Source: Bacteroidia bacterium (GTDB taxonomy: Bacteria; Bacteroidota; Bacteroidia; 2-12-FULL-35-15). From it: a stretch of DNA of 64,000 nt. The position numbers and the translations under genes are program-made. Numbering within the stretch: the first letter of the stretch is position 1; each line of letters starts with the position of its first letter. The notes under the pieces are model-generated. The model did no database searches. It had not been told where the DNA came from and worked only from the letters and a program-made list of their open reading frames with translations. The stretch covers positions 372,001 through 436,000 of the forward strand of contig JAURXZ010000035.1 in the NCBI GenBank assembly GCA_030654175.1. Reading direction: 5' to 3'. Shown in pieces: positions 50,822 to 59,445 of the stretch.

Positions 50822-51367
50822 ATGAGCAAACTTGCTGAAAATCGAAAAATAAGATTTTTTTTAATTCTTCCATTCATTGTTTTAATGCCCTTATTAAGCC
50901 AATCTCAAAATATTGGTATTGGAGCTGATGTTATTTATAATTTCCAAACCGAAAGTATCGGTGCAGGTGCAAGAGTAAATTTTTTCCCTAACAGCAGACT
51001 AAGCATTGTTCCACAATTCTCTTATTACTTTGCTTTTAATAAAATAAATGAATATTATGCAGGATTGGGTTTAGAACTAAAATTTATTCGAAGAGAAAGG
51101 GTTAATTTTTATGCAATTGCTCATGGCGCCTATAACGTTTGGATAAATTATGCGGAATCACCACTGGAAGGTGCTCAGCCAAACAATTGGAATTTAGAAG
51201 GCGGGGTTGGCGTTTCCACAAATACCTGTTTAAGGCCTTTTTTAGAATACAGGTACAATCTTAAATTTATGGAAACCCATTTACGTTTGGGCGTATTATA
51301 TATCTTCGGCTGCAATGGCGGTGGAGGTTCCAGGGATAAAAGATGCGATGCATACAGAACAAATTAA
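50822..51367 (+). CDS. Predicted small outer-membrane beta-barrel protein
   Basis: The 181-residue protein has a signal peptide (hydrophobic about 12-28, ending ...LSQSQ). Alternating amphipathic strands rich in Gly, Tyr and Phe follow (IGIGADVIYNFQTESIGAGARVNFFP; PQFSYYFAFNKINEYYAGLGLELKF; LEYRYNLKFMETHLRLGVLYIF). The pattern fits an eight-strand outer-membrane barrel. A GGGGSRDKRCDAYRTN tail with one Cys, plus one in FGCNGG, is unusual at the C-terminus. No family is recognised. Confidence 0.7.
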   Translation: MSKLAENRKIRFFLILPFIVLMPLLSQSQNIGIGADVIYNFQTESIGAGARVNFFPNSRLSIVPQFSYYFAFNKINEYYAGLGLELKFIRRERVNFYAIAHGAYNVWINYAESPLEGAQPNNWNLEGGVGVSTNTCLRPFLEYRYNLKFMETHLRLGVLYIFGCNGGGGSRDKRCDAYRTN

Positions 51368-51484
51368 TAAAAACAGATCAGCAATAAATCATAAAAAATA
51401 TAAATAATTAAAATCAGACCCAACATTATCTATTTTTCTTACTTATTTGTTTATAAAAGGAATATTAAACTAAAAATTACTAAC

Positions 51485-52405
51485 ATGAAAACAAAAAACA
51501 TTTTAAAATATCTTATGGTAGCAGCTATCGTAGGTACTATTTTTACAGCTTGTAAAAAAGACAGAATTGAAGAGGATAGAACTCTGAATGAATACAGTTC
51601 GCCTAATAGTTATTTAGATTCTAAAAAACAGGAAGAGCAGGAATTTATAATCACAGCGGATTCAGGTGGCCCCATTGTTGGAAATCAGTTTACTACTATC
51701 TGGGGTGGAAGGCAGTGTTTGATGTTTCCTAACGGAGATACTGTAGGATTGCCTTACACAGTTAAATTGGTGGAATTATATACTCCCAAGGACATGATTT
51801 ATTATCAAATGCCAACTGTCGCTTCAGATACTATTTTGGAAACCGATGGTGAAATCAGAGTCAGAGCATTTAAGGATGGAATAGAATTGATGCTTGTACC
51901 AGGCTGTTCTTGGGCAATAAAAATGCCTAATTCCGCACCCAAAAATTACATGCATACTTTTTATGGATTTCCAACTTCAAATTATGTGAACTGGACTGAC
52001 AATCCAGCATCCCTTGGTGTTACAACCAGCTTCAATCCAATTTTTACAACTACTACTGATGGCTATTTAAATTCTATTGTAAAATTAGGTTGGGTGAATT
52101 GCGGCATTACAAGAGGTGGTGGTACTAATCATCATCTGTCGTTTGCATCTACCACAGACAACTTAACTAACGTGGCAATTTTTGTATATTTTCCTGTTAC
52201 TAAAACTGTAATGCAAGTGTATGGCTCCTTATCGGGTTCTATACCTGATGGCTCATCGGTTAAAATTGTTGCTATTGCTGTTGATGGAAGCGGAACGTTA
52301 TTTAGTTTCAATCAAAATCTTACCATGACTTCTTCTACAGCGGTTGAAGTAACTATGGCTGCTACAACAGATGCTAATCTCACGGCATTATTGAATGGCT
52401 TGTAA
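51485..52405 (+). CDS. Unknown lipoprotein
   Basis: The 306-residue protein has a clear lipoprotein signal (MKTKNILKYLMVAAIVGTIFTAC, followed by KKDR). The rest is beta-rich: an N-terminal acidic linker, FTTIWGGRQCLMFPNGDTVGLPYTVKLVELYTPKDM, SWAIKMPNSAPKNYMHTFYGFP, and a C-terminal Thr/Ser-rich beta-sandwich. I do not recognise the family. It is likely outer-membrane-anchored. A strong bidirectional terminator follows it. Confidence 0.75.
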   Translation: MKTKNILKYLMVAAIVGTIFTACKKDRIEEDRTLNEYSSPNSYLDSKKQEEQEFIITADSGGPIVGNQFTTIWGGRQCLMFPNGDTVGLPYTVKLVELYTPKDMIYYQMPTVASDTILETDGEIRVRAFKDGIELMLVPGCSWAIKMPNSAPKNYMHTFYGFPTSNYVNWTDNPASLGVTTSFNPIFTTTTDGYLNSIVKLGWVNCGITRGGGTNHHLSFASTTDNLTNVAIFVYFPVTKTVMQVYGSLSGSIPDGSSVKIVAIAVDGSGTLFSFNQNLTMTSSTAVEVTMAATTDANLTALLNGL

Positions 52406-52420
52406 TAATTGAATTTATTA

Positions 52421-52459
52421 AAAAAAGCGGATGCTATTCAACATAGCATCCGCTTTTTT
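52421..52459. terminator. Bidirectional terminator between the lipoprotein gene and priA
   Basis: An 11-bp GC-rich stem GCGGATGCTAT/ATAGCATCCGC with a 5-base loop is flanked by A6 and T6. It sits between two convergent genes, 16 bases from each stop codon. Confidence 0.92.
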
Positions 52460-52474
52460 ATGATTATTAAATCA

Positions 52475-55171
52475 TCACATAGGATCTACATCTATTTGCA
52501 CCCTTACCGATTTATAATCACTACTCGATTTAAATTGGACCAATAGGTTAGTAACAATTTTTTTTACCTGTACCACTGAAGCATCGCGCTCTATTTTTAA
52601 TAAAATATTTTTGTGATACAAATTACGAATGCGTGAAACAACAGGGAATTCAGGACCAAGAACACGCTTTGCAAAATGATGTTTTAATTCATCAGCTAAA
52701 AACTTTGCTGAAGCATTTACCATATTCACATCTCTATGAATTAGCGTAATTTCAATCAAACGATAAAATGGCGGGTAGTTGAAATTTTTTCTATCCAATA
52801 ATTGATTCGTATACATGGAAAGGAAATTGGTATGAATCACATCTTGTATTATACTATGATCCGGATTTTGAGTTTGAATAATTACTTTACCGCGTTTATT
52901 TTTTCTTCCTGCTCTACCCGACACCTGCGCCATTAATTGGAAGCTTCGTTCAAACGATCTGAAATCAGGGAAATTGAGCATACTGTCGGCATTTAAAATT
53001 CCAACCATACTCACATTATCAAAATCCAAACCTTTGGTAACCATTTGTGTCCCTACCAAAATATCAATGTTGCCATCTTCAAAATCCTGAATAATATGCT
53101 GATGCGCAAACTTGCTACGCGTGGTATCCAGATCCATCCTTGCAATTTTTGCTTTTGGATAAAAAATAGAAAGTTCTTCTTCTATTTTTTCAGTTCCAAA
53201 ACCTTTCATTCTTACATTGGTATCACCACAAGCTCCACATTTGTTTGGTGGTTTTATTGAATAACCGCAATAATGGCAACGTAACTGATTACTTGCTTTG
53301 TGATACGTTAAACTCACATCGCAATTACTGCACTGTGGTATCCATGCACATATATTGCACTCTAATTGCGGAGCAAAGCCTCTCCGGTTTTGAAACAAAA
53401 TTATTTGTTCCTTGTTTTGTAAAGCCAAAGTAACTGTATCCAACAATAATGGTGAAAAATGCGATTTCATTAATTTTTTTCTGGTCGCTTCTTTTACATC
53501 CGCAATTAAAATCTCGGGCATTTGCACACCACCAAAACGCTGAGGGATTTCAACAAAACCATATTTGCCTTCCTGTGCATTATAATAACTTTCTATACTT
53601 GGTGTTGCCGAGCCCAATAATGTTTTTGCTTTATGAATATGCGCTAAATAAATTGCGCCATCACGGGCATTGTAACGTGGTGCAGGATCATATTGTTTAT
53701 ATGAAGTATCGTGCTCCTCATCAACTATTACCAAACCTAAATTGCTAAAAGGAAGAAACAAAGAAGATCTTGCTCCTACAATTAGTTTAAAGTTAGAAAG
53801 TTTAGAGTTTAAAGTTGTATCGGGTTCTGACTTTGAACTTTCCGACTTTGAACTATGCAACTTTGAACTATCTACCCCTGCATTTAAAACATTATTCCAT
53901 ACCTCAACCCGCTCATTCCCATTAAATTTACTGTGATAAACGCCCACGGTGTCACCAAAATATTTTCGTAAACGATTGATGATCTGAGTGGTCAAGGCTA
54001 TTTCAGGAAGCAGATACAACACTTGTTTCCCTTGCGCAATAGCCTGTTCAATAAGCTTTACATATATTTCAGTTTTGCCGGATGATGTTACCCCATGAAG
54101 AAGCACTACATCTTTTATGCTTGTGGATGGTTGTTGATTGATCGTTGATTGTGGTTCGCCAGCAACAATTGAACTTTCAACTTTCAACTTTGAACTTTCA
54201 ACTTTCTTCCATCCAAACTGTTCCTGAATAGATTCATAAACCTGCTGCTGTACATCATTGAGCTGTGATATTTTATTCGCATTATCATAACTTGTAAAGC
54301 GACCAACTTCGCGCTCATAGACCTCTAAAATATTTTTTTGAACTAAAGACTTTAATGCCGCTTCGGCACCGGAAATCATTTTTATTATTTCAGACTTTTT
54401 TACTTCCTTATGCGAGGAGATAATTGGCAAGTTATTTGCAGTCGTTTGCGAATACCGCTCTGAAAGCTTAATGTAAGCAATCAATACATCTAATTGTTTG
54501 GGGGCTTTTTTTTCTAATAGCGGAAAAACAGTTTTTAAATTTTCTTCATCATTAGCATATTCCGTTATTCTAACAAAACTTTCGATCTTAGGTTTGAATT
54601 TTTCTTTTAACTCTTCATGGATCAATACCACACCTTTTTCTATCAGAATTTTCAAGATCGGATAAACAGTTTTTTGCTCCAGAATTTCAGAAACTTCATT
54701 AATGCTCAAAACAGTGCGAACTTCCAGTGCTTCAATGATCAAATGTTCCTTATCAGAAAATGTTTCGATCTGATCGCCTTCTATTACATCCTTCTGAGAA
54801 ATATATTCCGGATTAAGTACAATTTTCGTTTCGCTGGCTAACCGCAAGCCACCAGGCAAAGCCGCCACCATAACATCACCAATGTGGCACATATAATATT
54901 GGCTCATCCAATCCCATAACGCAAATTGTTTTAAATTAACAATAGGATGTTCATCTAAAATGGAATCGATATATTTAGCTTCGTATTGCTTAGGAGGGAT
55001 TTCATGGATATTGCGGACCAAAGCAGAATATAATTTGCCTCTCCCAAATTGCACCACCACTCTTTTTCCAACTTCAATAATGTCATTCCAATCATAAGGA
55101 ACCCGATAAGTATATAAATTGGGAACCGCTAAAGGCAAAACAACGTCAACAAAATAAGTGGTCCGGCTCAT
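52475..55171 (-). CDS. priA: Primosomal protein N' (replication restart helicase PriA) with repeat-derived insertions
   Basis: The 898-residue SF2 helicase restarts stalled replication forks. It has the N-terminal 3'-OH-binding domain (YFVDVVLPLAVPNLYTYRVP), Walker A GVTSSGKTEIY (about 355), IVDEEHDTSYKQ (motif II), LLGSATPSIES (motif III) and the zinc-binding Cys cluster CNICAWIPQCSNCDVSLTYH...CHYCG...CGACG (about 610-655). Motifs V/VI (TQMVTKGLDFDNV, QVSGRAGRKNKRG) follow. It is about 70-80 residues longer than I expect for the family. Two low-complexity stretches explain this: about 322-350 (KVESSKLKVESS, STINQQPSTS) and about 433-463 (SSKLHSSKSESSKSE). Both are translations of intergenic repeat families seen elsewhere in the window. 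All motifs are intact, so the gene should be functional. Confidence 0.95.
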   Translation of the reverse strand: MSRTTYFVDVVLPLAVPNLYTYRVPYDWNDIIEVGKRVVVQFGRGKLYSALVRNIHEIPPKQYEAKYIDSILDEHPIVNLKQFALWDWMSQYYMCHIGDVMVAALPGGLRLASETKIVLNPEYISQKDVIEGDQIETFSDKEHLIIEALEVRTVLSINEVSEILEQKTVYPILKILIEKGVVLIHEELKEKFKPKIESFVRITEYANDEENLKTVFPLLEKKAPKQLDVLIAYIKLSERYSQTTANNLPIISSHKEVKKSEIIKMISGAEAALKSLVQKNILEVYEREVGRFTSYDNANKISQLNDVQQQVYESIQEQFGWKKVESSKLKVESSIVAGEPQSTINQQPSTSIKDVVLLHGVTSSGKTEIYVKLIEQAIAQGKQVLYLLPEIALTTQIINRLRKYFGDTVGVYHSKFNGNERVEVWNNVLNAGVDSSKLHSSKSESSKSEPDTTLNSKLSNFKLIVGARSSLFLPFSNLGLVIVDEEHDTSYKQYDPAPRYNARDGAIYLAHIHKAKTLLGSATPSIESYYNAQEGKYGFVEIPQRFGGVQMPEILIADVKEATRKKLMKSHFSPLLLDTVTLALQNKEQIILFQNRRGFAPQLECNICAWIPQCSNCDVSLTYHKASNQLRCHYCGYSIKPPNKCGACGDTNVRMKGFGTEKIEEELSIFYPKAKIARMDLDTTRSKFAHQHIIQDFEDGNIDILVGTQMVTKGLDFDNVSMVGILNADSMLNFPDFRSFERSFQLMAQVSGRAGRKNKRGKVIIQTQNPDHSIIQDVIHTNFLSMYTNQLLDRKNFNYPPFYRLIEITLIHRDVNMVNASAKFLADELKHHFAKRVLGPEFPVVSRIRNLYHKNILLKIERDASVVQVKKIVTNLLVQFKSSSDYKSVRVQIDVDPM
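53784..53870 (-). repeat. AACTTTGAACT-type repeat inside priA
   Basis: About eight near-copies of (A)GTTCAAAGT/AACTTTGAACTT lie in frame in priA, encoding SSKLHSSKSESSKSEPDTT and neighbours. They lie in a loop between the motif Ia region and VGARSSLF. The same repeat family is intergenic at 28.8 and 56.4 kb. Confidence 0.8.
54122..54206 (-). repeat. Two adjoining repeat types inside priA
   Basis: GAACTTTCAACTTTCAACTTTGAACTTTC (54171-54206 region) encodes SSKLKVESSKLKVESS-like residues. Next to it TTGTTGATTGATCGTTGATTG (54129-54150 region) encodes STINQQPST. Both are in frame and sit just before the Walker A motif. The second unit looks like the TCAATCAACA-type repeat common between genes in some Bacteroidota. 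Confidence 0.75.
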
Positions 55172-55222
55172 TTAACAAATATACTATTCAACAGCAAAAT
55201 AATTTGACTTGTTGAGAAGTTT

Positions 55223-55882
55223 TTATTCCTTTTCAAATTTTATATTTTTTCCCTGCGTCCCCCTGAATCGGAACCATTTACTTTGAGTTTCAAGGATAGA
55301 TTTAAAATTTTCCACTTTTGCGGAATCTGCATTTATTTGAAAATCCATATTATTTATCTGCGAAAGCGTATCCGCCAAAATAGGAATATGTGTAATAGGG
55401 AGCATGAAATTACGCTTTGTAAAGCCCATCAGTAAAGTGGATTGAAATTGATCGGTGGCTATTGCAATTTTAGTAAAACCCTTTTTCCTTGCAAGGCAAT
55501 AAGAGAAAAAAACATTTTCCGTGCTATGTTGAGCTTGTGCTTCTATAAATATTTTATCCTTTTGAATCCCAATTTTCTCAGCATATAATGCCATAACTTT
55601 GGCTTCAACATAAGGTGTATAAACAGCTCCACCTGAAAAAATTACATGTTTCGCAAATCCTTTTTTTACAAGGTAGCACCCCCAAACAACCCTGTTTCTC
55701 ATAACCGGGCTCCAGTTTTTTCCATCATACGGAACACCGGGTACAATAACTACATCATAAGGAACATTTTTTATTGCACGGTTATAGAGTTTATCCGGAG
55801 AAGGCCGAAAAAATGCACAACTACTAAGAAGTAAGGTGATTAAAAAAAAAGATAAAGGGGATTTTTTTTTAGCGAAAAACAT
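55223..55882 (-). CDS. YdcF family (DUF218) protein, probable lipoprotein
   Basis: The 219-residue protein has an N-terminal hydrophobic segment ending in a lipobox-like LLSSC. The DUF218 domain follows: YDVVIVPGVPYDGKNWSPVMRNRV (about 39-62), KHVIFSGGAVYTPYVEAKVM (about 78-97), IFIEAQAQHSTENVFF (about 112-127) and ATDQFQSTLLMGF. Members such as SanA and YdcF are linked to envelope integrity or nucleotide binding, but their reaction is not settled. It is monocistronic, 50 bases upstream of priA on the same strand. Confidence 0.85.
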   Translation of the reverse strand: MFFAKKKSPLSFFLITLLLSSCAFFRPSPDKLYNRAIKNVPYDVVIVPGVPYDGKNWSPVMRNRVVWGCYLVKKGFAKHVIFSGGAVYTPYVEAKVMALYAEKIGIQKDKIFIEAQAQHSTENVFFSYCLARKKGFTKIAIATDQFQSTLLMGFTKRNFMLPITHIPILADTLSQINNMDFQINADSAKVENFKSILETQSKWFRFRGTQGKNIKFEKE

Positions 55883-56004
55883 ATATATTCATTTTGCTCA
55901 CATTTGCATTCCTCATATTTGTTTGAAAAACATGCAGAATCCTGATTACAAAGTTAAATACAAGTTAATCAATAACAATGAAATGTATTACTATTTTGAA
56001 ATGC

Positions 56005-56409
56005 CTATTTTATATCCTTCATTTTATGAGCAAGCATATTAAAGAAATTACCAAGAGGTTTTACCACCATCATTTTCAACATTGGATTTAGATCAGATTC
56101 AAATATTAACTGTCCAATGCAATTGCTTTCATCCTTTTTTGTAATGAAAATAAACAATTGAAAAGCAAAAGGAACCTTACCATTTGAATTGATAGTAATT
56201 TTCGAAAATGGAGTTTTATCTATTATTTTCATTCCAATAGTAGCCATTCCATTGATAGTAAAAGAACACTCTTCACTGGTCGCTGTCCAGTTAGTTACCT
56301 GGGAAGGCATTAACTTTTCGAAATTTTTGAAATCACTTAAATAGTTGAAAATATTTTCAGCGGTATTATTAATATCAACTACTTCACTTTCAATTTTAGT
56401 TAAAGACAT
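56005..56409 (-). CDS. SRPBCC family protein (START/polyketide-cyclase-like)
   Basis: The 134-residue protein has the helix-grip fold pattern: KIESEVVDINNTAENIFNYLSDFKNFEKLMP at the N-terminus, beta-strands, and a long C-terminal helix (VVKPLGNFFNMLAHKMKDIK). It probably binds a hydrophobic ligand; the ligand is unknown. It lies on the same strand after pyrE with a repeat array between them. The SRPBCC-pyrE-NUDIX grouping is common in Bacteroidota as far as I recall. Confidence 0.85.
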   Translation of the reverse strand: MSLTKIESEVVDINNTAENIFNYLSDFKNFEKLMPSQVTNWTATSEECSFTINGMATIGMKIIDKTPFSKITINSNGKVPFAFQLFIFITKKDESNCIGQLIFESDLNPMLKMMVVKPLGNFFNMLAHKMKDIK

Positions 56410-56410
56410 A

Positions 56411-56545
56411 TTTTTAGTTTAAAGTTAGAAGTTTAAAGTTAGAAAGTTTAAAATTTAAAGTTCGAATTTAGAAAGTTTAAAGTTGAGAGTGCGAGGGATG
56501 CTTTTTTAATTTCCCCACTTTAAACTTTCCAACTTTAAACTTATT
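56411..56545. repeat. AAGTTTAAAGTTAGAA-type repeat array with inverted end
   Basis: Bases 56414-56486 hold about six near-copies of AGTTTAAAGTTAGAA. Bases 56515-56541 hold the reverse complement (CCACTTTAAACTTTCCAACTTTAAACTT). The two can fold as a stem around a 30-base spacer. It lies immediately past the pyrE stop and may act as its transcript end. It belongs to the same family as the arrays at 28.8 kb and inside priA. Confidence 0.75.
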
Positions 56546-57182
56546 TTCCCCATTCCGAAGGGTTTTCGCGCCATTCTTTTAATGACTTCAAGTTTTTCTC
56601 GGTTATATAATTCGATTTTAACGCCTGTTTAATAAGTGTATCATAATCGCTTAGCGTAACTAATTTACACTTTGATTTTTTGAAATTATCAATGGCCGTT
56701 TTAAAGCTATATGTAAAAATAGCGGCCATCCCTTTTACTTCGCACCCCTTTTCACGCAATGCTTCAACTGCACTTAAACTGCTACCACCGGTTGAAATAA
56801 GATCTTCAATTACCACTACGGACTGCCCTTTTTCAATCACGCCTTCTATCATATTGGTTAAACCATGTTTCTTGGCTTCGGAACGAATGTATACAAAGGG
56901 TAACCCCATCTCTTGCGCTACCAATGCTCCTTGAGCAATCCCGCCTGTGGCAACACCGGCAATAACATCTGGCTTGCCAAATTTTTCGACAATTGCATTT
57001 ACAAATTCCTGACGGATAAAAGTACGTATCTTAGGATACGACAGTGTTACACGATTATCACAATATATTGGGGAATGCCATCCCGAGGCCCAGGTAAAAG
57101 GTTTGTTAGGTTGTAATTTAATTGCTTTAATTTGCAGTAGAAATTCAGCAATTTTTAAAGCGGACTCTTCATTAGATTTCAT
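56541..57182 (-). CDS. pyrE: Orotate phosphoribosyltransferase
   Basis: The 213-residue enzyme joins orotate to PRPP to give OMP in pyrimidine synthesis. It has FTWASGWHSPIYCDNRVTLSYP (about 23-44), DVIAGVATGGIAQGALVAQ (about 76-94), the catalytic-loop KKHGLTNMIEG and the PRPP-binding VVVIEDLISTGGSSL (about 120-134). Length is normal. TATCTTTG (57187-57194, minus strand) sits 4 bases before the ATG, suggesting an almost leaderless transcript. It is divergent from the NUDIX gene. Confidence 0.96.
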   Translation of the reverse strand: MKSNEESALKIAEFLLQIKAIKLQPNKPFTWASGWHSPIYCDNRVTLSYPKIRTFIRQEFVNAIVEKFGKPDVIAGVATGGIAQGALVAQEMGLPFVYIRSEAKKHGLTNMIEGVIEKGQSVVVIEDLISTGGSSLSAVEALREKGCEVKGMAAIFTYSFKTAIDNFKKSKCKLVTLSDYDTLIKQALKSNYITEKNLKSLKEWRENPSEWGK

Positions 57183-57186
57183 AAAG

Positions 57187-57194
57187 CAAAGATA
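57187..57194 (-). promoter_or_regulatory. -7-like element touching the pyrE start codon
   Basis: TATCTTTG matches TAnnTTTG and ends 4 bases upstream of the pyrE ATG. If used, transcription would start at or just inside the start codon region. The same octamer stands 9 bases before the DUF3822 start. Confidence 0.4.
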
Positions 57195-57234
57195 TTAACT
57201 ATTTAATCAGTAACAGCTAATTAATAAAACAGAA

Positions 57235-57855
57235 ATGATAAAAATATTTTATTTTAACAAATTAATTTACCTAATTAATGATCCTGCTATTTTCAAACCT
57301 AAAGAAGATGCTATTTTGGCAGATATTCGATCTTCAGATGAAATGCTATTGAAATTTAATAAACTGGTAAACAAAAAAAAACTGAACGAAATTTATTTTT
57401 TTAATGAAAACCTTCAGCATTTATTCAATTATTTTTCTGGAATGTTCCGAATCATTGAAGCTGCAGGAGGATTGGTGAAAAATGAAAAAGGTGAGTATTT
57501 ATTTATTTTCAGAAATGGTAAATGGGATTTACCTAAAGGTAAAATTGAAAAAGGAGAAGGCATTAAAACTGCAGCCATACGGGAAGTAGAAGAAGAGTGC
57601 GGCATCAGCGGACTGTCTATCATCAGAGAATTACCCCCAACTTACCATACTTATACTATAGAAGAAAAAGCAATTTTAAAACGTACCTATTGGTTTGAAA
57701 TGAGTTGCGATGATACTTCTGCTATATTAGTTCCACAAATTGAAGAAGGCATCACAGATGTAGAATGGATAGCTGCAAAAAATTTGAAAAAAGTTTTTAA
57801 AAACACATTCGAATCAGTAAAAGAAGTGCTGGATGCTGCGATAGAGCCAGGATAA
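57235..57855 (+). CDS. NUDIX hydrolase
   Basis: The 206-residue protein has an N-terminal domain of about 70 residues (IKIFYFNKLIYLINDP...) followed by a Nudix domain. The full Nudix box reads GKIEKGEGIKTAAIREVEEECGIS (about residues 101-124), with catalytic REVEEE. It hydrolyses a nucleoside-diphosphate-linked substrate; which one cannot be told. The N-terminal extension is typical of the Bacteroidota pyrE-adjacent members. It is divergent from pyrE and convergent with the TlpA-like gene. Confidence 0.9.
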   Translation: MIKIFYFNKLIYLINDPAIFKPKEDAILADIRSSDEMLLKFNKLVNKKKLNEIYFFNENLQHLFNYFSGMFRIIEAAGGLVKNEKGEYLFIFRNGKWDLPKGKIEKGEGIKTAAIREVEEECGISGLSIIRELPPTYHTYTIEEKAILKRTYWFEMSCDDTSAILVPQIEEGITDVEWIAAKNLKKVFKNTFESVKEVLDAAIEPG

Positions 57856-57865
57856 TAAACTCCGG

Positions 57866-59290
57866 CTAATTATTGGTTTTATCCCCTATGTTGTGTCTTT
57901 TAGCTTTAGGCTTGGTAATATCATAAAACAAACGATCAATATCACCATCCGGTCCTTCTGCAGGTGCCTGCACAAATTTACCTTCCGGGTCAATTAAAAA
58001 ATAAGCTGGTAATGATTTTATTTCATATTTATTTTTCAATTCCACTCCGCTATTATCATAAAGCAACAACCAATCAAACTTTGGATTTTGCAAACAGAAT
58101 TTTTTAAAATCGGAAATGTTTTTATCCACCGAAATGCTCACAAATTCAATTCGTGCGCCATATTTCTTCTTTAATGAGGGGAGAACTTTCATCTGTTGTA
58201 AACAAGAGTTGCAATTTGCATCAAAAAACAAAATGTAAACATATTTTTTTGAACGCAACTGATCCAGACTATGCGTTCGCCCTGCTTTATCAGGCAACTC
58301 AAAATAAGGAGCAATTGCACCTGCATGCAATTTTGAAAATGAATTTATTATGTTTTTTGCGATTCGCTGATGTTCCGGAATTTTACTTTCAACGATTATC
58401 TGATCCAGTATCGCCACAATGCTTCCTCTATTAAAAGTTCCATCATAATAACTTTCGTATAAGCCCTTTATTAATACCAATTCACAAATGGTATCATTCT
58501 TCAAAAAACCATCCGTTTTCAAAACCGCTAAAGTTCCGTTTAAACTACCGCGGTCATTGATTTGAAAACCAATTGCAGCACCCCGTTCCGACAATGCAAT
58601 GCTTTGAAGTTTTTGTTTATAAAAGGTATTGAAAAAATTAAAATATTCGGGATGGGAATATAAAACCGGCTTTCCGTCTAAATAACTTGCAAATAATTTC
58701 TTCTGGCTTTTCTGAATTTTTTCTTCAAGTGCAGCAATTGTATAAGTAAGATAGGCATCGAAATAATTATTTTTAACCGGTTCGTAATATTTATGCATCG
58801 CCAATTTAAATGAATCAATTTTTGCCTGAGCACTGCGACTTACAAATGACCGATATTCAACAGATAAAAAATCATCGAATTTTTTATCATAATCCATCGT
58901 AAGCGCATTGATCTCCACTTTACTTTTCAGCCTGACAGAGAGCTTTACATCGTGTTCTAAATTAGGATTATGATAGGTAGTCGAATCCGGCTGCATTATT
59001 ATTATTTCATAGGTAACATTGGGTTCAATATACATGGAAGCAATGTTTTTTTCAATCTTTATTGTGACATATTGAATTTCATTACTATTAAATTCCAATA
59101 AAAAATTGCCCGCAGAATCTATTGTGGAAAAAGTAAGTTGTTTTTCAGTATTAGAAATGTAATCATTGCGAACCCATACCCCAATATCCCTGTTTTCGTA
59201 TGTTACAGCAAGACCTTTTATGATCACATTTTGTGCCTGACACAAAAAATGAATTAGAAAAGAAAAGATAAATAAAAATATTTTTTTCAT
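57866..59290 (-). CDS. TlpA/thioredoxin-like periplasmic protein
   Basis: The 474-residue protein has a signal peptide (MKKIFLFIFSFLIHFLCQAQ). A beta-rich N-terminal domain (about 22-120) and a helical middle (about 125-325) follow. The C-terminal thioredoxin-fold domain (about 330-460) carries the redox pair in FFDANCNSCLQQMKVLPSLKKKYG and the cis-Pro region KSLPAYFLIDPEGK. It is likely a thiol-disulfide oxidoreductase or reductase for exported proteins. Bacteroidota have many such multi-domain TlpA relatives. It is followed convergently by the NUDIX gene, only 10 bases away. Confidence 0.88.
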   Translation of the reverse strand: MKKIFLFIFSFLIHFLCQAQNVIIKGLAVTYENRDIGVWVRNDYISNTEKQLTFSTIDSAGNFLLEFNSNEIQYVTIKIEKNIASMYIEPNVTYEIIIMQPDSTTYHNPNLEHDVKLSVRLKSKVEINALTMDYDKKFDDFLSVEYRSFVSRSAQAKIDSFKLAMHKYYEPVKNNYFDAYLTYTIAALEEKIQKSQKKLFASYLDGKPVLYSHPEYFNFFNTFYKQKLQSIALSERGAAIGFQINDRGSLNGTLAVLKTDGFLKNDTICELVLIKGLYESYYDGTFNRGSIVAILDQIIVESKIPEHQRIAKNIINSFSKLHAGAIAPYFELPDKAGRTHSLDQLRSKKYVYILFFDANCNSCLQQMKVLPSLKKKYGARIEFVSISVDKNISDFKKFCLQNPKFDWLLLYDNSGVELKNKYEIKSLPAYFLIDPEGKFVQAPAEGPDGDIDRLFYDITKPKAKRHNIGDKTNN

Positions 59291-59445
59291 AAAAAACGAA
59301 ATAGGAAGAACTTAAAAAAAGCATTGATCAGTAATTTATCACAAGCAAATTCAACAGTTTCAGGTTCCATAAGCAAATAGAGTACCATAAAAAAGAAACT
59401 AAAAAAAAGCGACTAAACCTATAAATGAAATTTTCTCAAAAGCGA

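Noticed and set aside
55176-55183. TATATTTG before priA as a firm promoter call
   Set aside because: It ends 4 bases from the ATG and has no spaced -33 TTG; listed only as part of the leaderless observation.
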